Shown: positions 1 to 5,407 of the stretch, piece after piece | Position numbering within the stretch: the first letter of the stretch is position 1 | How the letters are laid out: the number at the start of each line of letters is the position of its first letter | Assembly (NCBI GenBank): GCA_026995985.1 | Contig: JALWNF010000076.1 | Coordinates: 1 to 5,590 of the forward strand | DNA: 5,590 nt | From: Campylobacteraceae bacterium | GTDB lineage: Bacteria > Campylobacterota > Campylobacteria > Campylobacterales > Sulfurovaceae | Direction: 5' to 3' | The notes under the pieces: model-generated | Database searches by the model: none | What the model was told of the DNA's origin: nothing | The model's input: only the letters and a program-made list of their open reading frames with translations | Position numbers and translations under genes: made by a program

Positions 1-17
1 ATTAGAAAGGAAAAGGA

Positions 18-545
18 ATGAGTAATCGACGCGATTTTATGGGTATGGCACTCGGAGGATTCACTGCCTTAGGTGGTATTGGTGCCCTCTACGCGATGAA
101 ACGAACTTGGGATCCACTTCCAAGCGTCAAAGCAGCTGGTTTTACAACCATCGACCTAAAAGATGCACAAGAGAATGTTCTTGTAACAGAAAAATGGAGG
201 GGTAAACCTATATTTATTTTAAAACAGTCTAAAGAGATGGTTGAAAAGGCAAAAAAATCTGATGAGTTAAAGAGACTTATTAAGATAGGAGATGAATACT
301 ATATGGTAGCAGTTGGTCTCTGTACACATCTAGGGTGTATTCCAGGTTATGACTCAGGAAAACAAAGCTTTTTATGTGCTTGTCATGGTGGACAATATGA
401 CTCAACAGCTATGGTAACAAAAGCTCCACCACCAAGAGGATTAGATATTCCTCCATTTAGAATTGATGGGACAAAGATTGTACTTGGTGAAGAGGGTCCT
501 GAATATAAAAAGATGTTAGCTGATGGCATCACAATGAAAGTATAA
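18..545 (+). CDS. petA: Rieske [2Fe-2S] iron-sulfur subunit of cytochrome bc1 complex
   Basis: This is the high-potential iron-sulfur subunit of quinol:cytochrome c oxidoreductase. It takes one electron from quinol at the Qo site and passes it to cytochrome c1 on the periplasmic face. The 175-residue protein begins with a twin-arginine-like segment (R4-R5-D-F-M) and a hydrophobic Gly/Ala-rich stretch at about residues 9-27, as expected for a Tat-exported, N-terminally anchored Rieske protein. Cluster box I is CTHLGC (C102, H104, C107) and box II is CACHGG (C120, C122, H123). By family analogy C102, H104, C120 and H123 bind the cluster and C107-C122 form the disulfide. Y127 is kept, but the usual Ser of CxCHGS is Gly (G125). 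The Pro loop is APPP (136-139). An AAGGA at 7-11 sits 6 bases before the ATG. GC is clearly higher in the first 160 bases than later. Family assignment is secure. Confidence 0.97.
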   Translation: MSNRRDFMGMALGGFTALGGIGALYAMKRTWDPLPSVKAAGFTTIDLKDAQENVLVTEKWRGKPIFILKQSKEMVEKAKKSDELKRLIKIGDEYYMVAVGLCTHLGCIPGYDSGKQSFLCACHGGQYDSTAMVTKAPPPRGLDIPPFRIDGTKIVLGEEGPEYKKMLADGITMKV

Positions 546-550
546 GGAGG
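543..550 (+). promoter_or_regulatory. Shine-Dalgarno for petB, fused to the petA stop codon
   Basis: TAAGGAGG is a full-strength Shine-Dalgarno 7 bases before the petB ATG at 558. Its first three bases are the petA stop codon, so a ribosome ending petA stands on the petB ribosome binding site. This fits tight translational coupling within the operon (inference). Confidence 0.85.
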
Positions 551-557
551 GGTTTAG

Positions 558-1772
558 ATGGCACATTTTGAAAAAGCAAACAGTATAAATGAGTGGTTAG
601 ACCAACGTATTGGCATTAATACCATTAAAAGGGTAATGCAAACAGAGTATTGGATTCCCAAAAATATTAACTTCTTATGGGCAATGGGTATGGTTCTTGC
701 TGCTACCTTTGGTCTTCTTTTGGTCTCTGGTATATTCTTACTAATGTATTATCAACCAAACACAGAGTTGGCATTTGATAGTGTAAACTATACAATTATG
801 ACAGAAGTTGGTTATGGTTGGTTATGGAGACATATTCATGGTGTTGGTGCATCTGTAGTATTCTTAGTTATATATATTCATATGTTTACAGGTATATACT
901 ACGGTTCATATAAAAGAGGTAGAGAGCTTATCTGGATTTCGGGTATGTTACTATTTGTACTCTTCTCTGCTGAAGCATTCTCTGGATATATGTTACCATG
1001 GGGACAGATGAGTTACTGGGCTGGTATGGTTATTACAAACCTATTCTCTGGTGGTTCTCTACATGCTGATGGTTTAGTTGAGTGGATTAGAGGTGACTAC
1101 GTTCCAGGTCAAGCTTTCCTTGGTCGTTTCTTTATGCTTCACGTACTTCTTATGCCATTAGCAATTATTGGTGCTATTGTATTTCACTTTGGAACACTTA
1201 GAATTCCACACGTTAACAACCAAGATGGTGAAGAGATTGACTTTGAAGAGTCTGCAAGATTATGGAAAGAGGGTAAAAGAGCTGAATCTAAAGTTATCCC
1301 ATTCTCTCCTGTATTCTTAAGTAAAGATGTATTTGTAATGGGTGTCTACTTTATTCTGTTCTTCTACTTAGTCTTCTATCACTTTGAGTTTGCAATGGAC
1401 CCTGTAAACTTTGACCCTGCTAATGGTCTAAAGACTCCTACACACATCTATCCTGAGTGGTACTTCTTATGGTCTTATGAGATTTTACGTCCATTCCCTA
1501 CTGACCCAGGTCTTGTAGCATTTGGTATTGCACAAGTAATATTCTTCTTACTTCCATTCTTAGATAGAAGTCCAAATGTTGCACCTGCTAGTAGAAGAGG
1601 ACTATTTAACTTCTGGTTCTGGGCACTATTAATAGATATGATAGTCTTAACATTTATGGGTAAACTACCTCCAGAGGGTATTTGGAGTACAATTGGTCTA
1701 GTTGCTGCAATAACATTCTTTGTTCTTTGGATTGCACTACCAATTATTACAAAATTAGAAAAAAAGCTGTAA
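558..1772 (+). CDS. petB: cytochrome b subunit of cytochrome bc1 complex
   Basis: This is the membrane core of complex III. It holds the quinol-oxidising (Qo) and quinone-reducing (Qi) sites and two b hemes that carry electrons across the membrane. The 404-residue protein has about eight hydrophobic helices: roughly 40-62, 96-116, 126-146, 190-212, 257-275, 318-336, 350-368 and 376-396. It is therefore a full-length bc1-type subunit, not split into b6 and subunit IV. Heme-ligand histidines are H94 and H108 in helix B (14 apart) and H195 and H210 in helix D (15 apart; the bc1 norm is 14). Qo-site markers are the SGYMLPWGQMSYW segment at 142-154 and PEWY at 299-302. A charged loop at about 218-250 lies between helices D and E. 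It is the middle gene of the operon, 12 bases after petA and 10 before petC. Assignment is secure. Confidence 0.98.
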   Translation: MAHFEKANSINEWLDQRIGINTIKRVMQTEYWIPKNINFLWAMGMVLAATFGLLLVSGIFLLMYYQPNTELAFDSVNYTIMTEVGYGWLWRHIHGVGASVVFLVIYIHMFTGIYYGSYKRGRELIWISGMLLFVLFSAEAFSGYMLPWGQMSYWAGMVITNLFSGGSLHADGLVEWIRGDYVPGQAFLGRFFMLHVLLMPLAIIGAIVFHFGTLRIPHVNNQDGEEIDFEESARLWKEGKRAESKVIPFSPVFLSKDVFVMGVYFILFFYLVFYHFEFAMDPVNFDPANGLKTPTHIYPEWYFLWSYEILRPFPTDPGLVAFGIAQVIFFLLPFLDRSPNVAPASRRGLFNFWFWALLIDMIVLTFMGKLPPEGIWSTIGLVAAITFFVLWIALPIITKLEKKL

Positions 1773-1776
1773 GGAG
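1770..1776 (+). promoter_or_regulatory. Shine-Dalgarno for petC, fused to the petB stop codon
   Basis: TAAGGAG lies 6 bases before the petC ATG at 1783, and its TAA is the petB stop codon. It repeats the arrangement at the petA/petB junction and supports co-translation of all three subunits (inference). Confidence 0.85.
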
Positions 1777-1782
1777 TATAGG

Positions 1783-2754
1783 ATGAATAAAGAGTTAAAG
1801 ATACTTGGTGTTGTAGCAGCTTTTACACTTATACTTTATTGGGGAGTTGAGCCTTTTGCTCATTCTCAAATGCATAAACATGTTGAAGGACATGGTTTAG
1901 TATATGATGGAACTGCTGATATTGAAGAGGCTTCTAAAGATAAAAAAGAGGCTAAAAAGAAGTTTTGGGCAGAAGTAAAAGAGATAGCTAAACTAAAAGG
2001 TGACCCTGTTGCTGGTGAAGCTACTTATGCTATGTGTGCAGGTTGTCACAATGAAAATGCAACAAATATGGGTGGAGTTACACCTCCTAGTCTTGAACAT
2101 GCAGGAGCAATCTACGATAAAAACTTCTTAATTGCACTTATTAAAGACCCTGCAATGGCAACTAATGTTGACCATAAGTATCCAAATGGAACAGATGCTC
2201 ACCCAATGGGTTCTGTAAAAGGAATGGTTAATACTCCACAAGATATTGCAAATGTTGTTGCCTACTTAAAAACTAAAAAAGCAGGTGAAGTTACACCAAA
2301 AGAGGCATTTAAAGAGGCTTGTAGTAGATGTCACGCTAACCGTTACGGTAAGTTGACTCAACTAGGAGAGATTCCTAAGACTAAGCCTAACATTAAAACA
2401 GGTCAAGATATAGAAAAAATAGAGTATGATAAAAAAGTAGCCAAAGAGCAAAATGCTTTAGCTGATTACCTTGGAAAACTTCCACCAGATTTATCTATTA
2501 TCTATAGAGCTAGAAGTGAACACTTCTTAGAGACATTTATTGAAAATCCTCAAAGTCAACTTCCAGGTACAGCAATGCCTAGAACAGGACTTAACCATGA
2601 GGGTATGGAGAAAGTTATGGCTTATTTAGAAGAGACAGGTGACCCTTCAGCTCCAGCAAGAGCATTGGCAGGACCATGGGTACTTGGATTCTTCTTAATC
2701 TTTACAATCTTAGCTTATCTCTGGAAACAGTCTCAATGGAGAGACCTACACTAG
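1783..2754 (+). CDS. petC: diheme cytochrome c1 subunit of cytochrome bc1 complex, membrane anchored
   Basis: This subunit accepts electrons from the Rieske protein and passes them to soluble cytochrome c. The 323-residue protein has an N-terminal hydrophobic segment (about 7-22: signal sequence or anchor) and a Lys/Glu-rich linker (about 45-72). Two class-I cytochrome c units follow, with CAGCH (C85, C88, H89) and CSRCH (C180, C183, H184). A C-terminal membrane helix (about 298-314) ends in a basic tail. Likely distal heme ligands are M142 (HPMG) for heme 1 and M265 (TAMP) for heme 2. Both units show the same pattern after the heme: a Phe-Leu helix, Asp/Asn-Pro, the Met, then a V-x-A-Y-L helix. 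This suggests an internal duplication. Mitochondrial and alphaproteobacterial cytochrome c1 is monoheme; a diheme, c4-like subunit is known for Campylobacterota. As last gene of the operon it is followed by an inverted repeat. Confidence 0.95.
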   Translation: MNKELKILGVVAAFTLILYWGVEPFAHSQMHKHVEGHGLVYDGTADIEEASKDKKEAKKKFWAEVKEIAKLKGDPVAGEATYAMCAGCHNENATNMGGVTPPSLEHAGAIYDKNFLIALIKDPAMATNVDHKYPNGTDAHPMGSVKGMVNTPQDIANVVAYLKTKKAGEVTPKEAFKEACSRCHANRYGKLTQLGEIPKTKPNIKTGQDIEKIEYDKKVAKEQNALADYLGKLPPDLSIIYRARSEHFLETFIENPQSQLPGTAMPRTGLNHEGMEKVMAYLEETGDPSAPARALAGPWVLGFFLIFTILAYLWKQSQWRDLH

Positions 2755-2787
2755 TAGAAACATAACTAGATTGTAACTATACTTATA

Positions 2788-2815
2788 GTATAACTCACTC
2801 TAAAGTGAGTTATAC
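2788..2815 (+). terminator. perfect 12-bp inverted repeat after petC, probable terminator
   Basis: The arms GTATAACTCACT (2788-2799) and AGTGAGTTATAC (2804-2815) are exact reverse complements around a 4-base CTAA loop, starting 33 bases after the petC stop. Position and symmetry fit a transcription terminator for the pet operon. No T-run follows directly (the next bases are AATCTTACAA), and the first T-rich stretch is at about 2842-2846. It could instead be an RNA 3'-end stabiliser or a protein-binding palindrome for the downstream operon. An outer AGATT (2768-2772) can also pair with AATCT (2816-2820), extending the structure past a left-hand bulge. Confidence 0.6.
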
Positions 2816-2819
2816 AATC

Positions 2820-2905
2820 TTACAATATACTACTATTCCTCTTTTTAATTTATACATATCATCACTCTTTTATTAACATTTCGATACTCTTAGAAAAATT
2901 AAAAA
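2820..2905 (+). promoter_or_regulatory. AT-rich spacer, presumed promoter region of the moaA operon
   Basis: This stretch holds no open reading frame of note. It lies between the inverted repeat and moaA, so it should carry the moaA promoter. Possible -10 boxes are TATACT at 2826-2831, TATACA at 2851-2856 and GATACT at 2883-2888. None has a convincing -35 partner. Weak -35 elements are usual in Campylobacterota, so the correct box cannot be chosen by eye. Confidence 0.3.
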
Positions 2906-2910
2906 TTGGA
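2906..2910 (+). promoter_or_regulatory. Shine-Dalgarno TTGGA deciding the moaA start
   Basis: The GGA here, preceded by A-rich sequence, lies 7 bases before the ATG at 2918. The TTG at 2906 could be read as an in-frame start adding four residues (M-E-Y-F), but it overlaps this purine motif and has no Shine-Dalgarno of its own. The ATG is the better start. Confidence 0.6.
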
Positions 2911-2917
2911 ATATTTT

Positions 2918-3895
2918 ATGCTTATAGATGGATATGGTAGAACTGTTAATTACCTTCGAGTTTCAGTTACAGAGCGTTGCAACTTTAGATGCCAATACTG
3001 TATGCCCGAGAAGCCATTCTCTTGGGTACCAAAAGAGAATCTACTCTCTTTTGAAGAGCTATTTTTATTTATAAAAGTAGCCATAGATGAGGGAGTTAAT
3101 AAAATTCGTATTACAGGTGGAGAGCCTCTTTTGCGTGAAGATTTAGATAGCTTTATTGAGATGATTCACAACTATAAACCAGATATTGATTTGGCATTAA
3201 CAACTAATGCTTTTTTACTTTCAGATGTAGCTCAACGGCTAAAAGATGCTGGATTAAAACGATTAAATATCTCATTAGATAGTCTAAAACCAGATGTTGC
3301 ACATAAAATTGCTCAAAAAGATGTCTTAACAAAAGTTCTAAAAGGAATAGACAAAGCCTTAGAGGTTGGTCTTGGTGTAAAAATCAATATGGTACCACTA
3401 AAAGGAATCAATGATAACGAAATTTTAGACCTTTTAGACTACTGCCAAAAGAGAAATATTAAAATACGTTTTATAGAGTATATGGAAAATCGTCATGCTA
3501 ACGCCTCATTAAGAGGAATGCACGGACGAGAGATATTGGCTAAAATAAAAGAGCGTTATACTATTAATGCGTTAGGACGAGAGGGAGCAAGTCCCTCTTT
3601 CAACTATATAATAAAAGAGACAGGCTATGAGTTTGGACTCATAGACCCACACAAACATGACTTCTGTGAGAGTTGTAATCGTATTCGTTTAACAGCTGAG
3701 GGGCATCTTATTCCTTGCTTATACTTTGATGAAGCAATGAGCATTGCCAAAGCTGTAAAAGAAGGAGATATAAAAGGAGCTAGTGAAGTCTTAGCACAAG
3801 TACTTAGAGATAAACCTAAAGAGAATCGTTGGAAAGAAAATCCTGATGATAAAAAAGAGGCTTCTTCAAGAGCTTTTTATAAAACAGGTGGATAA
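2918..3895 (+). CDS. moaA: GTP 3',8-cyclase MoaA, molybdenum cofactor biosynthesis
   Basis: MoaA is the radical SAM enzyme that converts GTP to 3',8-cyclo-GTP, the first step of molybdopterin synthesis, in the cytosol. From the ATG at 2918 the protein has 325 residues, close to the family norm, and opens with the typical MLIDGYGR. The SAM cluster motif is C21-x3-C25-x2-C28, followed by GGEP at 67-70 for SAM binding. The second, substrate-binding cluster uses C250-x2-C253-x13-C267, the MoaA signature that separates it from other radical SAM proteins. The C-terminal Gly-Gly (324-325), needed for activity in the family, is present. The stop overlaps the queE start by one base (TAATG). A molybdoenzyme such as a nitrate reductase or formate dehydrogenase is expected elsewhere in the genome (inference). 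Confidence 0.97.
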   Translation: MLIDGYGRTVNYLRVSVTERCNFRCQYCMPEKPFSWVPKENLLSFEELFLFIKVAIDEGVNKIRITGGEPLLREDLDSFIEMIHNYKPDIDLALTTNAFLLSDVAQRLKDAGLKRLNISLDSLKPDVAHKIAQKDVLTKVLKGIDKALEVGLGVKINMVPLKGINDNEILDLLDYCQKRNIKIRFIEYMENRHANASLRGMHGREILAKIKERYTINALGREGASPSFNYIIKETGYEFGLIDPHKHDFCESCNRIRLTAEGHLIPCLYFDEAMSIAKAVKEGDIKGASEVLAQVLRDKPKENRWKENPDDKKEASSRAFYKTGG

Positions 3896-4653
3896 TGTTC
3901 TACCTAACTGAACAGTTCTTCTCAATCCAAGGAGAGGGTAAATATGCAGGAGTTCCATCGTACTTTTTAAGAACAGGTGGGTGTAATTTAGCTTGTGCAG
4001 GATTTAAAGCTAGTTATAATGTTAAAGGGCAAGAGAAGATGGGGTGTGATACCTATTTTGCTGTAGATAGTCACTTTGCCTCCTCTTGGCAAAAGATAGA
4101 GGAGGCTTCTAGGCTTATTGAAGACTTAGAAGGGGAGTTTTCTGCTATTGGCTATCTACCTCAAGTAGTTATTACAGGTGGTGAGCCATTGATGTACCAT
4201 AAAGATAGAGCCTTTTATGAAGTAGTAAGTTGGTTAATAGAAAAAGGTATTCGTATTACTTTTGAAACTAATGCAACTATAGAGATTGATTTTGAGGCTT
4301 ATCCTATATATAAAAAAGCTATTTTTGCTCTTTCTATAAAACTTTCTAACTCTAGTGAACCAAAACATAAACGTATTAGACCACAAGCTATTGCAAATAT
4401 TGTAAATAACTCATCTGATAGCTTTTTTAAATTTACTATTGACAAAAAATTGGTAAACTCTACAGCACTAGAGGAGATAGAAGAGATAACATCTAGCTTT
4501 TCAAATCCTACTATCTACTGTATGCCTGTAGGTGAGAGTCGTGCAAATATCTGGCACAATGACCGAGCTGTCTTTGAGTTTTGTATGAAACATGGGTTTT
4601 ACTATAGCGACCGTCTGCACATACGCGTTTTTGATACTACGCAAGGGGTTTAA
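3895..4653 (+). CDS. queE: 7-carboxy-7-deazaguanine synthase QueE with displaced third cluster cysteine
   Basis: QueE is a radical SAM enzyme that contracts 6-carboxy-5,6,7,8-tetrahydropterin to 7-carboxy-7-deazaguanine on the path to preQ0 and the tRNA base queuosine. The 252-residue protein has the family opening [10 protein letters not shown] (10-19), GGEP at 95-98 and an ETNAT segment (124-128). The cluster motif is unusual. C30 and C34 have the normal C-x3-C spacing, but residue 37, normally Cys, is Phe. The conserved Cys-Asp-Thr triplet appears at 51-53 instead. The motif is thus C-x3-C-x16-C-D-T, equivalent to a 14-residue insertion between the second and third ligands. The frame is intact and other motifs are kept, so it is probably functional. 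The start overlaps the moaA stop. An AGGTGG at 3886-3891, which covers most of the codons for MoaA's final Gly-Gly, is the only Shine-Dalgarno-like motif and lies very close to the ATG, so translational coupling is likely. Confidence 0.92.
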   Translation: MFYLTEQFFSIQGEGKYAGVPSYFLRTGGCNLACAGFKASYNVKGQEKMGCDTYFAVDSHFASSWQKIEEASRLIEDLEGEFSAIGYLPQVVITGGEPLMYHKDRAFYEVVSWLIEKGIRITFETNATIEIDFEAYPIYKKAIFALSIKLSNSSEPKHKRIRPQAIANIVNNSSDSFFKFTIDKKLVNSTALEEIEEITSSFSNPTIYCMPVGESRANIWHNDRAVFEFCMKHGFYYSDRLHIRVFDTTQGV

Positions 4654-4669
4654 TTAAGTTTAGTATGTA

Positions 4670-4675
4670 TATAAT
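4670..4675 (+). promoter_or_regulatory. candidate -10 box for the Sel1-repeat gene and queD
   Basis: A perfect TATAAT lies in the 54-base gap between queE and the Sel1 gene, with TG two bases upstream of it (an imperfect extended -10). No good -35 is seen at normal spacing. Transcription would begin near 4682, leaving a leader of about 26 bases that contains the AGGA at 4694-4697. Confidence 0.4.
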
Positions 4676-4707
4676 CCAAAAATATTGAAAATTAGGACAA
4701 TTTATAT

Positions 4708-5406
4708 ATGGCAAATGAAGAATTAAAAGCAGAAGCGTTAAGACTCTTTAATGAAAAAGAGTATGAAAAGGCATTTGAGCTTTACAACTATCTAGCAAAT
4801 AAGGGTGACTTAACAGCTTTAGCAACCATTGGGTATCTTTATCATAATGGTTTTGGAGTAGAGCAGAGTTATGCAAAAGCTATTGAGTACTATACAAAAG
4901 CATCTGATGCAGGAGAGCACTCATCGGCTTACAATTTAGGGTTGCTCTACTTTAGAGGTTTAGGAGTTGAAAAAGATTCACAAAAAGCTCATGAGTACTA
5001 CTTAAAAGCTGCCATAAAAGGAATGCCTCAAGCTCAATTTGATGTAGCACTTATGTTTGAAAATGGAGAAGGGTGCACTCAAAACTACTCAGAGGCAGCT
5101 TTTTGGTACGAAGAGGCTGCTAAAAGAGGTGTAGCTGAAGCATTTAATAACTTAGGTGTACTATATAAAGAGGGAATGGGTGTTGAGCAGAGTTATGAAA
5201 AGGCTTATATACTTTTTAAACAATCAGCAGAGAGAAACTCTCCAGAGGGACAGTTTAACTTAGGGGCAATGTATGACCAAGGTCTAGGGTGCAAAGAGGA
5301 CAAAGAGAAAGCCATAGAGTGGTGTAGAAAAGCAGCCTTTCAAGGACACCAAAAGGCTAAAGATATTATGCACCGTATGCAACAAAATGGGCAGATAGTA
5401 TTTTAA
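4708..5406 (+). CDS. cytosolic Sel1-repeat (SLR/TPR-like) protein
   Basis: This is a 232-residue protein made almost wholly of Sel1-like repeats, helix-pair units that usually serve as protein-interaction scaffolds. An N-terminal helical half-unit (about 5-33) is followed by five repeats of exactly 36 residues (36-71, 72-107, 108-143, 144-179, 180-215) and a capping helix. Each repeat carries the A..LG.(L/M)(Y/F)..G.G pattern and a K/E-A..(Y/W)...A segment. No signal peptide, membrane helix or lipobox is visible, so it should stay in the cytosol, unlike the secreted, disulfide-rich Hcp proteins of Helicobacter. It has only three cysteines (C123, C195, C206). AGGA at 4694-4697 lies 10 bases before the ATG, a slightly long spacing. 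It sits between queE and queD, one base before queD. Partner and function are unknown; a link to queuosine synthesis is suggested by position only. Confidence 0.9.
   Translation: MANEELKAEALRLFNEKEYEKAFELYNYLANKGDLTALATIGYLYHNGFGVEQSYAKAIEYYTKASDAGEHSSAYNLGLLYFRGLGVEKDSQKAHEYYLKAAIKGMPQAQFDVALMFENGEGCTQNYSEAAFWYEEAAKRGVAEAFNNLGVLYKEGMGVEQSYEKAYILFKQSAERNSPEGQFNLGAMYDQGLGCKEDKEKAIEWCRKAAFQGHQKAKDIMHRMQQNGQIVF
4813..5352 (+). repeat. five tandem 108-base units encoding Sel1 repeats
   Basis: Five in-register 36-codon units have no insertions or deletions between them; the Gly/Ala at residues 42, 78, 114, 150 and 186 recurs every 36 positions. Most units have diverged at the DNA level. Units 1 and 4 still share GAGCAGAGTTATG exactly (4861-4873 and 5185-5197), which are 324 bases, or three units, apart. 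Confidence 0.85.
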
Positions 5407-5407
5407 G

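Noticed and set aside
2788..2815. Inverted repeat as a CRISPR repeat or transposon end
   Set aside because: It occurs once in the window, has no spacers or partner copy, and no transposase is nearby.
2755..2905. Possible small gene, riboswitch or small RNA in the pet-moaA gap
   Set aside because: No open frame with a start and Shine-Dalgarno was seen. I could not recognise a Moco, preQ1 or other riboswitch core; the only clear structure is the simple hairpin.
2906..2917. Extended moaA start at TTG 2906 (four extra residues)
   Set aside because: MoaA proteins typically begin at the [12 protein letters not shown] segment. The ATG at 2918 has a GGA motif at proper spacing, and the TTG lies within that motif.
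3895..4653. queE as a decayed gene because the normal third cluster Cys is missing
   Set aside because: The frame is intact, SIQGEG, GGEP and ETN motifs are kept, and a relocated Cys-Asp-Thr is present at 51-53. This fits a variant better than a pseudogene.
4708..5406. Sel1 gene as a secreted Hcp-like virulence protein
   Set aside because: There is no signal peptide, and the regular cysteine pairs of Hcp proteins are missing.
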